NCBI GenBank assembly: GCA_902362365.1
Contig: CABIVQ010000004.1
Location: forward strand, 31,243-95,242
DNA length: 64,000 nt
Direction of reading: 5' to 3'
Source: Clostridiaceae bacterium
GTDB lineage: Bacteria > Bacillota > Clostridia > Peptostreptococcales > Peptostreptococcaceae
In this document: piece by piece, positions 8,790-17,855 of the stretch
Position numbering within the stretch: position 1 is the first letter of the stretch
Layout: each line of letters begins with the position of its first letter
Position numbers and translations under genes: made by a program
Notes under the pieces: model-generated
Database searches by the model: none
The model's input: only the letters and a program-made list of their open reading frames with translations
Told to the model about the DNA's origin: nothing

Positions 8790-9242
8790 ATGAAAGGTAT
8801 AGTATCAAACACAATAGGATTTATCTCGAAAACGTTTCCGGCGCTTTATTCTAGTTTTTATTTAGACTATTTAAAGCAATATTCTAGTGCTTATGATGTA
8901 AATAAAACGCAGCTTAGAGCATTAGTTTTTGTTAGCAACAATGGTCCAATAAGTATGACAGATTTATGCGCTAAGTTAAACATCGAAAAGGGGAGCTTAA
9001 CAAGTATGGTAGACGATTTAACTGACAAGGGATATGTTGTTAGAGAAAAGGATACTGCTGATAGAAGGAAATATTTAATAACTATAACTGAAAGTGGTAG
9101 CAATGTTGCTGCTGACTTCATGGGGAAATTAAGTAACAGTCTTGAGGAAAAGCTTTTTAAGTTGAGTGAAGAAGAACAAGATAAGTATATGGAAGCAATA
9201 GGAACATTACAAGCAATTCTAAATAAAGAAGAATTAAGCTAA
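8790..9242 (+). CDS. MarR-family transcriptional regulator
   Basis: The 150-residue protein has a winged helix-turn-helix of MarR type. Helices lead into ISMTDLCAKLNIEKGSLTSMVDDLTDKGYV (recognition helix and DNA contacts, about residues 55-85). The wing DTADRRKYLITIT follows, in the usual D-x-R-D/K-R form. It would bind DNA as a dimer and respond to a small molecule. The ribosome site (GGGGTG) is modest. Its target is not certain; the neighbouring amino acid permease is a candidate only by proximity. Confidence 0.9.
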   Translation: MKGIVSNTIGFISKTFPALYSSFYLDYLKQYSSAYDVNKTQLRALVFVSNNGPISMTDLCAKLNIEKGSLTSMVDDLTDKGYVVREKDTADRRKYLITITESGSNVAADFMGKLSNSLEEKLFKLSEEEQDKYMEAIGTLQAILNKEELS

Positions 9243-9426
9243 AAATTAAAAAGTGAAATTTAGCAATTAAAGAGCTGAAGTATAAATATAATTTTGATTT
9301 AATATTGTTAAGAAAATACTTAGAATATGAATAACTTTATGTTTATACTTTTCGCTCCTTAATTACCAAAACTTAAATATTTTAGGGATTCTTTTTTATT
9401 TGTAGTATATATACCTTTTTATTTTA

Positions 9427-10662
9427 TTAACTTAGTGGTAATTCATCATTTTTGTAGTTAAAACTTTTTATTTTTAATGATAGGTATTCTTTTAATCCTT
9501 CTTTTAAAAGTTTAGCTGCTGTTGTCAGATCTTTTTCATTTAGTATGTAGGCAAGTCGAATTTCGTTTTTACCTAGTTTTTCTGATGAATAGAATCCTTG
9601 GGCTGGGCATATCATGACGGTTTCTTTGTTTTTATTAAATTCTTTTAGCATCCAAATAGCAAAGTCTTCTGCATCGTCAACAGGCAATTTAGCTAATATA
9701 TAAAATGCTCCAGACGGTTTTTCGCATACTACTCCATCGACTTTCATTAATTCGTAATATAATACATTTCTTCTTTTTTCATATTCTTCTATTATTTCTT
9801 TAAAGTAGGATATTGGAGTTTCATATAATTTTGCTGCTCCAACTTGGTCCAAAGTTGAAACACATAATCTACCTTGACATAATTTTAATATTTGATCAAT
9901 TAATCCTTTATTTTTAGAAGCAATCGATCCAATCCTAGCTCCGCATGCACTGTATCTTTTAGATATGCTATCAATTATTATAACTCTATCTTCTATTTCT
10001 GGAATATTTCCAAAGCTAGTATACTCTTGATTATCATATACAAACTCCCTATATACTTCATCCGATATTATCCATAAGTTATATTCTAAAGCAATTTCGG
10101 ACAACATTCTTATTTCATTGTATGAATAGACTGTGCCAGTTGGATTACTAGGATTAGAAATCATTATTGCTTTAGTTTTAGGATTTATTTTAGAGATTAT
10201 ATCTTCCTTACTTGGAAGATGAAATCCATTCTCTGCTTTAGTTGTTATAGGATTTATTTTAACGTTTACAGATTGACCAAATCCGAAATAGTTAGTGTAA
10301 AATGGCTCGGGAACTAGCACATTATCATCAGGGTCACACACAGCCATTAAAGCAAATAATAAGGCTTCGCTACCACCGTTAGTTACTAATAACTCATCTT
10401 TACTAAACTTCATTTTATAAGAACTGTAATATTTTTGCATGGAATTGATCAAATCTTCCGTCCCATTAGATGGACAATACTCTAATACTTTCTTATCAAA
10501 ATTTTTAACTGCCCTAAAAAATTCTTCAGGTGTTTTTATATCCGGCTGTCCTATGTTTAAATGATATACTTTAATCCCTCTTTTTTTTGCTGACTCTTCA
10601 AAAGGTGCAAGTTTCCTTATAGGAGATGACTGAATAGAGTTTACCCTTTGTGAATACTTCAT
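9427..10662 (-). CDS. Class I/II PLP-dependent aminotransferase (aspartate aminotransferase-like)
   Basis: The 411-residue fold-type I enzyme transfers an amino group to a 2-oxo acid. The PLP lysine is in DSISKRYSACGARIG (about residue 237). Upstream are the SNPSNPTGTVY cofactor motif, SDEVY, and near the C-terminus the EIRLAY segment with the carboxylate-binding Arg. The N-terminus (RKLAPFEESAKKRGIKVYHLNIGQPD) is typical of AspB-like clostridial aminotransferases. Substrate preference cannot be assigned. The ribosome site AAAGGGGGA is well placed. The gene faces the MarR gene convergently. Confidence 0.9.
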   Translation of the reverse strand: MKYSQRVNSIQSSPIRKLAPFEESAKKRGIKVYHLNIGQPDIKTPEEFFRAVKNFDKKVLEYCPSNGTEDLINSMQKYYSSYKMKFSKDELLVTNGGSEALLFALMAVCDPDDNVLVPEPFYTNYFGFGQSVNVKINPITTKAENGFHLPSKEDIISKINPKTKAIMISNPSNPTGTVYSYNEIRMLSEIALEYNLWIISDEVYREFVYDNQEYTSFGNIPEIEDRVIIIDSISKRYSACGARIGSIASKNKGLIDQILKLCQGRLCVSTLDQVGAAKLYETPISYFKEIIEEYEKRRNVLYYELMKVDGVVCEKPSGAFYILAKLPVDDAEDFAIWMLKEFNKNKETVMICPAQGFYSSEKLGKNEIRLAYILNEKDLTTAAKLLKEGLKEYLSLKIKSFNYKNDELPLS

Positions 10663-10904
10663 TGTAAATCCCCCTTTAATTAAATAAATTTATACTTAAG
10701 ACTAATAGTATCAGAAATAACTAGGGAAATCATTAGAAAGTAGTTATATACTATATATAGTTATAAGTGAGGAATTTATAACATTCATCATAAACTACTA
10801 TGTATATATAAATATTTCAATGAAAATCAATTATGATATTTATGATAGAATAAAAATCACTTATAATAAAGTAATAAGCTATTATAATCTAAGAGGTGTT
10901 AATT

Positions 10905-11861
10905 ATGAGAGAACTAAGGAGAGATCCTATTACTAATGATATAGTTGTGCTTGCAAAAAATAGATCGAAGAGGCCTATGGATAAAGTTAGATTTCAATGT
11001 GATAAAGAGGTAAAAGAAGAGTATAAAGAAGACTGCCCATTTTGTAGAGGAAATGAAAAACATACGGAGAGTCCTACTTTTGAAATTAAAGGTAAAGATG
11101 GATGGTTAGTTAGATCTGTATATAATAAATATCCAATAGTGGATTCTTTATCGGAAGAAATTTATGGGGAACATGAGGTTATGATTGATACTAATAGACA
11201 TGATGGAAGTTTTTATAATATGAGTGAGAATGAATTCTTGTATTTACTAAAAATGTATAAACATAGGTATGAGCATATGTCAAAAAATGAAAAAGTAAAA
11301 TATATTAGTATTTTTAAAAACTTTTTAAGAGGAGCTGGAGCATCACTACTTCATCCTCATTCACAAATAATTTCTTTATCTATAGTTCCTCCAGAAATTG
11401 AAAATGAAATTAACATTTCTGAAAAATATTATAATAAATATAAAAAATCATTATATGAAGCTATTATAGAAGATGAGGTAAAGTATGGGCATAGAATTAT
11501 ACATAATCATAGAGATTACTTAGTAATAGTTCCGGAAATTACAAAGTATGGAGGTGAAATTAGAGTTTTATTCAAAAGTAATAAAAGGTTTGAAGAACTA
11601 AAAGAAAGAGATTTAGAAGAATTAGCTAAGATATTTAGAAATTTATTTAAAAAAATTTATAATGTACAAGGTTATAATCCATTTAATATATGCATACATA
11701 CTCATCCCTTAAATACTCCTAAGAGTAAAAATTCTCATTTTCATACTCACATACATATAATACCTAGAAAATACAGTTTTGGAGGATTTGAGCTCGGAAC
11801 AGATGTATATGTATCATCTATAAATGCTGATAAGTTAGCTAAAAGATTAAGATTTGATTAA
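10905..11861 (+). CDS. Galactose-1-phosphate uridylyltransferase-like protein (HIT superfamily)
   Basis: The 318-residue protein is of GalT type. It shows the zinc-binding CPFC (residue ~45), the active-site motif GAGASLLHPHSQII with the HPHSQ nucleophile region, and a second His cluster, NSHFHTHIHIIPR. Classical GalT moves UMP between UDP-glucose and galactose-1-phosphate. The start at 10905 (MRELRRDP) is favoured because AGAGGTG is correctly spaced; a GTG at 10896 is part of that ribosome site. No other Leloir-pathway gene is nearby, so the nucleotidyl acceptor may be another sugar phosphate. Confidence 0.75.
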   Translation: MRELRRDPITNDIVVLAKNRSKRPMDKVRFQCDKEVKEEYKEDCPFCRGNEKHTESPTFEIKGKDGWLVRSVYNKYPIVDSLSEEIYGEHEVMIDTNRHDGSFYNMSENEFLYLLKMYKHRYEHMSKNEKVKYISIFKNFLRGAGASLLHPHSQIISLSIVPPEIENEINISEKYYNKYKKSLYEAIIEDEVKYGHRIIHNHRDYLVIVPEITKYGGEIRVLFKSNKRFEELKERDLEELAKIFRNLFKKIYNVQGYNPFNICIHTHPLNTPKSKNSHFHTHIHIIPRKYSFGGFELGTDVYVSSINADKLAKRLRFD

Positions 11862-11869
11862 AATAAACG

Positions 11870-11908
11870 AAACCTAGAGTGTATAATACTGTTACGTTAT
11901 AGGTTTTT
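11870..11908 (+). terminator. Probable terminator after the GalT-like gene
   Basis: AAACCTA pairs with TAGGTTT, with partial pairing inside, and a T run follows. Confidence 0.5.
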
Positions 11909-12080
11909 ATTATATTATAGGTATTTATTGAAATTGAAAAAAGAATTGATTATAAGCTTAATAATGAGGGTATTTTAAATAATATAAAGTAAAAATAAAA
12001 GCTATTTTACATAAATTTATATTATTTAGAATTCATTATGATAAAATAAAAAAACATGCAGAAAAACTTAGGAGGTACAA

Positions 12081-12833
12081 ATGAAATTTATATCTTGGAA
12101 TGTTAACGGACTTAGAGCTTGTGTAACCAAAGGATTTTTAGACTTTTTTAAAGAAGTCGATGCGGATATTTTCTGTTTACAAGAAACTAAACTTCAAGAA
12201 GGTCAAATAGATTTAGAATTAGAAGGATACCATCAATATTGGAATTATGCTCAAAAAAAGGGATATTCAGGTACTGCAATATTTACAAAAATAGAGCCTA
12301 TAAGTTCAACTTACGGTATTGGAATTGAAGAACATGATAATGAGGGGAGAGTTATAACTTTAGAATTTGAAGATTTTTATTTTGTAACAGTTTACACTCC
12401 AAACTCTCAAAGTGAATTAAAGAGATTAGAGTATAGAATGAAATGGGAAGATGATTTTAGAGAATACTTATTAAAGTTAGATAGTAAAAAGCCTGTTATA
12501 ATGTGTGGTGACTTAAATGTTGCACATAAGGAAATAGATTTAAAAAATTCAAAAACTAATAGAAAAAATGCTGGATTTACTGATGAAGAAAGAGGTAAAT
12601 TTACTGATTTCTTAGCTTCTGGTTTCATTGATACTTACAGATTCTTTAATCCAGATAAAACAGATATTTATTCTTGGTGGTCATATAGATTTAAGGCTAG
12701 GGAAAAGAATGCAGGTTGGAGAATTGACTACTTCTGTGCATCTAAAAAAATAGAGGATAGATTAATTAGTGCTGATATACATACGGAAATACTGGGATCA
12801 GATCACTGTCCAGTAGAGCTAGTTATAAAATAA
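12081..12833 (+). CDS. exoA: Exodeoxyribonuclease III
   Basis: The 250-residue AP endonuclease / 3'-5' exonuclease belongs to the EEP superfamily and repairs abasic sites. All signature blocks are present: [16 protein letters not shown] (metal Glu), [13 protein letters not shown], the DNA-intercalating [21 protein letters not shown], and the terminal GSDHCPVEL with catalytic Asp-His. An AGGAGGT site is in place. It is a single gene with its own terminator. Confidence 0.95.
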   Translation: MKFISWNVNGLRACVTKGFLDFFKEVDADIFCLQETKLQEGQIDLELEGYHQYWNYAQKKGYSGTAIFTKIEPISSTYGIGIEEHDNEGRVITLEFEDFYFVTVYTPNSQSELKRLEYRMKWEDDFREYLLKLDSKKPVIMCGDLNVAHKEIDLKNSKTNRKNAGFTDEERGKFTDFLASGFIDTYRFFNPDKTDIYSWWSYRFKAREKNAGWRIDYFCASKKIEDRLISADIHTEILGSDHCPVELVIK

Positions 12834-12862
12834 CTAAGAATTATAATGATATAAATTCAAAG

Positions 12863-12891
12863 AAGGATTCCTTAAAAAGGAGTCTTTTTTT
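12863..12891 (+). terminator. Intrinsic terminator of exoA
   Basis: An 11-bp stem with two wobble pairs (12863-12873 / 12877-12887) runs into seven Ts. Confidence 0.8.
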
Positions 12892-13007
12892 GTATTATTA
12901 ATATATTAGATAATTATATTAATATGTAATAAATATAAATTTATAATCATAAAATTTATTGAGACCAAACTATGTAAATAATTATATATTTTTAGGAGGA
13001 TAGATAA

Positions 13008-13334
13008 ATGAATTTATTAGACTTAAAAAGTAAATTGGAAAAAGGTAAGCTTTTAGAGGGAGAAGTAGTATACATAAAAGAAGATAATATTATATCTGGA
13101 ATAGATTCTGTATATAAAAATCAAGAAGATAAAAGTATTGTTTTGTTAAAATCAAAGGAAGAAACTATAAAGGTAGATAATCTTTTAGGAATATTAAATG
13201 AAATATATGCTACTGTTGGAGATATAGAAGTTTTTATTTCTGAAAACTCTACAAATAGAAGTTGCACTAAGAATATAGAATCAGTGGAATTTGCACAGTA
13301 TGAACTTGTGAAAATGATTTTTATAAATATATAA
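13008..13334 (+). CDS. Small uncharacterised protein (108 aa)
   Basis: I do not recognise this family. The product is 108 residues, soluble, rich in Lys, Glu and Ile, with no signal peptide and no membrane segment. It starts with a predicted amphipathic helix (NLLDLKSKLEKGKLLEG) and continues as alternating strands. An AGGAGG site precedes the ATG by eight bases, and a strong terminator follows. This makes it a believable independent gene of unknown role. Confidence 0.65.
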   Translation: MNLLDLKSKLEKGKLLEGEVVYIKEDNIISGIDSVYKNQEDKSIVLLKSKEETIKVDNLLGILNEIYATVGDIEVFISENSTNRSCTKNIESVEFAQYELVKMIFINI

Positions 13335-13349
13335 AATTATATGTTTAGT

Positions 13350-13400
13350 AAAGAAACTATTTTTAAATAAATATTATATTTAAAGATAGTTTCTTTTTAT
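13350..13400. terminator. Long-stem terminator between convergent genes
   Basis: An 18-bp stem with one G-U pair (13350-13367 / 13379-13396) is followed by Ts. A-rich on the left and T-rich on the right, it can serve both the 108-aa gene and the DUF1540 gene. Confidence 0.85.
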
Positions 13401-13425
13401 CTAATAAATACTTACTATAGATATA

Positions 13426-13734
13426 TTATTTACAGCAGAATGTTTCACAGCTGGCATTACCAGAATTTATTTTTACACTTGGTGCAGTACAACTTTCATT
13501 TTCGTTATATTTGCAGTTGCCAGCTTTACAATCTATATTTGATGTTTTTACACAATCACATTCATCTGCAGAATTTGTGAATCCACAAGTACTTTGATCT
13601 CTAAATGTAGAACAACAAGTATTTGAAGTTGTAGTAGCTTGTCTTCCATCGACCTTTATACTTCCAGAATAACACTCACCTGAAGTATTGTATACACAGT
13701 TTGTAGCTGAACAACCTAAATTAGTATTAGCCAT
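13426..13734 (-). CDS. DUF1540 cysteine-rich protein
   Basis: The 102-residue protein consists of two DUF1540 modules of the pattern C-x4-C-x-Y-N...C-x-(A/G)-x-I-x-V...T-x-C-x-T-F. There are Cys pairs at both ends of each module, about 16 Cys in all, so it is probably a small metal- or disulfide-stabilised protein. The function of DUF1540 is unknown. The start at 13734 (MANTNLGCSA) is set by AGGAGGTATTTT upstream; longer in-frame starts precede that ribosome site and are unlikely. The gene stands alone. Confidence 0.85.
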   Translation of the reverse strand: MANTNLGCSATNCVYNTSGECYSGSIKVDGRQATTTSNTCCSTFRDQSTCGFTNSADECDCVKTSNIDCKAGNCKYNENESCTAPSVKINSGNASCETFCCK

Positions 13735-13761
13735 AAAATACCTCCTAAACATAATATACAA

Positions 13762-13985
13762 TTAGTATGTGAAAGAAAAAGAAACTTATTCATGTAAAGA
13801 TTGTAGCTTAGCATAAAAGATATATTTTATAAAACTATATCATTATATTTACTAATATGTTAAAATTAGCTAGTACTAACAAATGAGATAAATAAAATAA
13901 TAAAAAGTCTTTAAAAGATTTTCAATATATTTTAAATATGTGATATATAAATTATAATAAAAAAGACCTTATGGTCTTTTTTTAG
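13762..13985 (+). ncRNA. Intergenic stretch ending in an orphan terminator (possible small RNA or attenuator)
   Basis: Between the divergent starts of the DUF1540 gene and the M15 carboxypeptidase lies a clear plus-strand terminator: stem AAAAAAGACC (13959-13968), loop TTAT, GGTCTTTTTT (13973-13982). A weaker hairpin AAAAAGTCTTTAAAAGATTTT lies before it. No plus-strand gene precedes it, so it would end a short RNA started in this gap or act as a leader attenuator for the peptidase. No known riboswitch was recognised. Confidence 0.3.
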
Positions 13986-14029
13986 GTATAAAGTGACAAC
14001 TTAACATAACAACTTAATTGGGGGAAAAT

Positions 14030-14731
14030 ATGAAGAAAAGAATTATAGTTTTAGCTATTTCGAGTTTATTTATTATTGGATCAGCATTTATTGTAACTAA
14101 AAAAGATAATATTAAAGCACAGAACAATACTTCTAATATGAGCAAAAATAATTACAAAAATGATGGTAATCTTTCTGCTAGTAAAGAATACATAGAAGGA
14201 GTACAACCATTGTATATAGATGGTATAGTAGTAGTGAATAAAAAATATGGACTACCACAAGATTATAGAGCACCAGAAGAGTTAGAAAAAGATGCAATAG
14301 ATGCTGCTAAAAGAATGATGAAATCTGCCGAAGAAGATGGAGTAGTAATAAAAATAAGAAGTGGATATAGATCTTACAGTATTCAGTCTACTTTATATAA
14401 TAATTATGTTAGACGAGATGGAAAAGAAGCAGCTGATAAATATTCAGCAGTGCCGGGTTACAGTGAACATCAAACTGGTTTAGCATTTGATTTTACAACA
14501 AGCGATACGATAACATCTATAGGAGATTGGTTCACAGATACAATACAAGCTAAATGGTTATATGAAAATGCCTATAAGTACGGCTTTATTATTAGATATC
14601 CAGAGGGGAAAGAAGATATTACTGGATACCAATACGAGTCTTGGCATTATAGATATATAGGTGAAGAACATAGCATACATTTCGCAATGAATAATTTAAC
14701 ATTAGAAGAATATTTAGGTTTAGATAAATAA
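14030..14731 (+). CDS. D-alanyl-D-alanine carboxypeptidase, VanY/M15B type
   Basis: The 233-residue exported protein has an N-terminal signal/anchor helix (residues 4-22). Its M15 peptidase domain carries the zinc ligands SEHQTGLAFDF (His and Asp) and ESWHYRY (His), together with the upstream SGYRSY. It removes the terminal D-Ala from peptidoglycan stem peptides. The ATG at 14030 follows a GGGGG ribosome site; the TTG at 14018 lies before it and is rejected. Its own terminator follows. Confidence 0.92.
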   Translation: MKKRIIVLAISSLFIIGSAFIVTKKDNIKAQNNTSNMSKNNYKNDGNLSASKEYIEGVQPLYIDGIVVVNKKYGLPQDYRAPEELEKDAIDAAKRMMKSAEEDGVVIKIRSGYRSYSIQSTLYNNYVRRDGKEAADKYSAVPGYSEHQTGLAFDFTTSDTITSIGDWFTDTIQAKWLYENAYKYGFIIRYPEGKEDITGYQYESWHYRYIGEEHSIHFAMNNLTLEEYLGLDK

Positions 14732-14741
14732 TGAGAAACTA

Positions 14742-14987
14742 TTAAAAGGAACTATCAAGAGCTTTTTGATAGTTTTTTTGAGTTATTAGCTTATTTATTG
14801 CTTCTTTAGTTAAAATTAATTTTAAAATATCTTTATTAATAGAATAAAAATTCCATTTTCCTTTAGGAATTTTAATAATTAAATAAGCAGAAAGAAGCAA
14901 TTTTAAATGATACGATAGTTTTGATTGAGTTAAATTAAAGATTTCGGTAAGTTCATAGACACATATACTTTCTGTTTGGTAAACTAT
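14742..14987 (-). pseudogene. ArsR-family regulator remnant (C-terminal part only)
   Basis: Translation of the minus strand gives ESICVYELTEIFNLTQSKLSYHLKLLL and then a wing region (KGKWNFYSINKD), the diagnostic recognition helix and wing of ArsR/SmtB regulators. The N-terminal dimerisation helix and any start are missing: an in-frame stop lies at 14988-14990, right before the surviving part. It ends with a natural-looking stop at 14742-14744. It reads as the leftover of a truncated gene. Confidence 0.6.
14750..14779 (+). terminator. Intrinsic terminator of the M15 gene
   Basis: The stem AACTATCAA / TTGATAGTT is followed by seven Ts. It overlaps the tail of the ArsR remnant on the other strand. 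Confidence 0.8.
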
Positions 14988-15037
14988 TTATGTTATAATA
15001 AATAAAGGTAATAAGAAGCAATTATGAAGTGGTATTT

Positions 15038-15932
15038 ATGAATATTATTGATATAGCTAAGCTTGCAGGAGTATCTAAATCAACTGTATCTATATATTTA
15101 AACGAGCTTATGCAAGCGAGTAAAGTAGAAAAAATACAAGATGTAATTGATAAAACAAGTTTTGTTCCATCTAATCATGGTAAAAGTTTACACACAAAAA
15201 ACTAATCTAATTAGGTACAATACTTCCAAAGATAAGCCCAGAAACAATTAGTAAAATTGTAGATGGGATAAGTCAGGAAATTTCAAAAGAAAATTATAAT
15301 ATTATTCTTAGTAATACTGATCTAAGTATAGAAAAAAATAGAATATTTAAAAATATTTAGAAATAAAAATGTTGATGGTGTAATTTTTGTAGCTACTATA
15401 ATAACTGATAAACACTTAGAAATAATTAAACAAATGAAAGTACCTATTGTTATTGTAGGACAAAAGGTAGAAGGGTATCCTTTTGTATATCATAGTGATT
15501 ATGAAGCTGACTATGAAATGACAAACTTTTTAATAAGCAATAATCATAAAAATATAGCATATATAGGTACTAATGCTGAAGATATATCTGGAGGTATTAA
15601 TAGGAAAAAAGGGTTTATTAGATGTTTGCAAGATAAGAATTTAAAATTTAATAAAAATTTAATAAAAGATGCTAACTTTTCACAAAAAGGTGGATATGAG
15701 AGAAAATAATATAAAAATACCAGAGGATATAAGTTTATGTGCTATAGGTGATTCTAAGTTTTCTAGCCTAATAAATCCAAAACTTACAACTATTCAATAT
15801 TACTACAAAGAAAGTGGAATAAAAAGTAGTCGTATATTAATTGATATTTTAAGAGGCAATTGTAATAAGGAAGATTTGAAATCTATAAAATTAGGATATA
15901 ACTTTTCAACAAGAGAAAGTGTAAAAGTATAA
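15038..15932 (+). pseudogene. scrR: Sucrose operon repressor ScrR (LacI family), frameshifted and internally deleted
   Basis: The first 55 codons encode a clean LacI helix-turn-helix (IIDIAKLAGVSKSTVSIYLN) and end at a stop at 15203-15205. Continuing in other frames gives the rest of a LacI repressor: PKISPETISKIVDGIS, then NVDGVIFVATIITDKHLEI, then a run 15434-15709 through MKVPIVIVGQKVEGYPFV to FSQKGGYE. The next recognisable piece (15699-15932) is RENNIKIPEDISLCAIGD. About 60 residues that should lie between GGYE and RENN are missing. At least three frameshifts plus a deletion make this a dead gene. Order with scrB and scrK identifies it as the sucrose repressor. Confidence 0.85.
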
Positions 15933-16180
15933 TAAAAAATATATACCATTATTGAAAAGGTTTGCAGGATCGAGTATATAATATATAATTTAATTATAGA
16001 ACCATGTTAAATAATTTAGTTTTTATTTGTAGACTTTCATATTTTAATAACTTAAAATGAAAAATTATTTGAATTTAATGTAGTTCATATATAGAATTAT
16101 TATTATTTAACGGGTCTTTTTAATTATATAAGCAGTAAGTTAGTATTCAGGTTATTAAAATTATATTTTTAATATATAAT
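15933..16180 (+). other. Non-coding filler between scrR and scrB remnants
   Basis: No coding signal on either strand. A promoter-like pair, TTGAAA near 15953 and TATAAT-like repeats near 15980, is visible. This stretch lies where the missing N-terminal portion of scrB should be. Confidence 0.4.
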
Positions 16181-16982
16181 GGGGGAATGCCTAGACTTAA
16201 TAAAATTAAAAGACATAGAAATACAAAAGTTAAATATATTCTTTCAATATCATAACAAGGTATAAAAGAAGATGATTATAGATATAACAATATATCAAAG
16301 TGGATATTTCTTAGGGTATATGGATTTTAAAAAGGGAGAATTTATATTTGACGAATTTATAGAACTTGGAAGAGATTTTGATTTTTATACACTTTAAAGT
16401 TTTGTTGATAAAAAAGAAGGACTATACTGATAAGATGGATGGGGATTCCAGATATTGAAAAAGATTACTATGTAAATCCTACGTACAAAAGTGGGTGGAT
16501 GCATTGACTATACCTAGATAGTTAATACTTGCAAATAATAAATTACATTAACTACCAATAAGGGAAATTGAAAACTGAGAAAGAATAAATTAACTAATTA
16601 TTTAAAAAATATTATAGAATATGATGAGTTAAAAGGTTGTATTTATGGACTAGAAATAAAGTTTTATTGTGAAGTAGATAATTTTGAATTAAGTTTAAAG
16701 CCAGACTGTATTATTAATTATTGTAAAGAATCTAAAGTATTAAGATTAAATCTTGGGAAAAGTGGGTATGGAAGATATGAAAGAGCTACAAAAATTGAAA
16801 AGTTAGAAGATCTACTAATATTTGTAGATACATCAAGTATAGAAGTATTTGTAAACTATGGAGAAGAGGTATTTACAAGTTGTATGTACTGTGCTGACTT
16901 TGATGATAAGATAAGTATGAAAGGGAATTTAGATGATGTAAAAATAAATTTATATGAGCTAGGAGAATATAAATATGTATAA
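16181..16982 (+). pseudogene. scrB: Sucrose-6-phosphate hydrolase ScrB (GH32), N-terminally deleted and frameshifted
   Basis: Translating across frames gives GH32 landmarks in the right order. These are a WECPD-like start (GECLDLIKLKD), QGIKEDDYRYNN, SGYFLGYMDFKKGEFIF, GRDFDFYT, and RWMGIPDIEKDYY followed by GWMH-LTIPR with internal stops. A long open C-terminal beta-sandwich (about 16590-16982) then reaches VDTSSIEVFVNYGEEVFTS. The first 150 or so residues, including the catalytic NDPNG region, are absent. The stop at 16980-16982 overlaps the scrK start by 8 bases, preserving the old translational coupling. Confidence 0.85.
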
Positions 16983-17832
16983 GGTAATCACAATTGGGGA
17001 AGCATTAATAGATTTTATTCCAAATAAAAAAGGATGTATGTTAAAAGACGTTATAGGATTTGAAAGAGTTGCAGGAGGAGCACCAGCTAATGTTGCAGCA
17101 TCAGTTGCTAAACTATCGGGCAATGCTTATTTTATTTCTCAATTAGGAGAAGATGCTTTTGGAGACCACATCATTGATGTATTAAGAGATGCTAATGTCA
17201 ATACAGATTATATAATGAGAACTAATAAAGCAAATACAGGATTAGCATTTGTTTCATTAAAAGAAGATGGAAATAGAGATTTTTCTTTTTATAGGAATCC
17301 GAGTGCAGATTTATTACTTGAAGATAATATGCTTGAAGAAAATTGGTTTGAAAATTGTGGAATATTACACTTTTGTTCTGTAGATCTAGTTGAATCACCA
17401 ATGAAGTATACACAAAAAAAAGCTATTGAGTATGCAAGTAAAAATAAATCAATAATAAGTTTTGATCCAAATGTTAGATTACCACTATGGAAACATGAAA
17501 ATGATGCTTTAAAAAGTTTATTCAAGGGCAATGTAAAAGTAGTAATTTATACAAAAGGTGAAGATGGAGCAATATTTATAACAAAGAATAAAGAGTTTAT
17601 AGAAAGTAAAGGTTTAAGAGTAAATGCCGTAGATACTACGGGAGCTGGAGATTCTTTTATAGGATCATTTTTATATCAATTAAGTCAAAAAAATATAACA
17701 ATAGAAGACTTAGATAATCTAGATTATAATTTAGTAAAAGAAATGCTAGATTTTAGTAATAGATATGCTGCAGATACAACAACTAAAAAGGGTGCAATCG
17801 CAGCAATGTGTACAATAGATGAAATAAAATAA
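16975..17832 (+). CDS. scrK: Fructokinase with an apparent internal in-frame deletion
   Basis: A PfkB-family sugar kinase that would phosphorylate fructose released from sucrose-6-phosphate. The N-terminus (GEALIDFIPNKKG, ERVAGGAPANVAA) and the C-terminal catalytic motif (VDTTGAGDSFIG, Asp base) are intact. However, the protein is 285 residues where relatives have about 315-320. The text jumps from FDPNVRLPLWKHEND straight to ALKSLFKGNVKVV. The usual intervening stretch with the N-x-x-E phosphate/Mg motif (NIVKISDEE in relatives) is missing. It is open and cleanly translated, but probably inactive. It lies downstream of the scrB remnant and 23 bases before the EIIA gene. Confidence 0.85.
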   Translation: MYKVITIGEALIDFIPNKKGCMLKDVIGFERVAGGAPANVAASVAKLSGNAYFISQLGEDAFGDHIIDVLRDANVNTDYIMRTNKANTGLAFVSLKEDGNRDFSFYRNPSADLLLEDNMLEENWFENCGILHFCSVDLVESPMKYTQKKAIEYASKNKSIISFDPNVRLPLWKHENDALKSLFKGNVKVVIYTKGEDGAIFITKNKEFIESKGLRVNAVDTTGAGDSFIGSFLYQLSQKNITIEDLDNLDYNLVKEMLDFSNRYAADTTTKKGAIAAMCTIDEIK

Positions 17833-17855
17833 TATATTATATAGGAGAGAAAATT

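Noticed and set aside
15434-15932. Two open frames that could be taken for small genes
   Set aside because: Each is a piece of the same LacI-family repressor in shifted frames, so they belong to one pseudogene.
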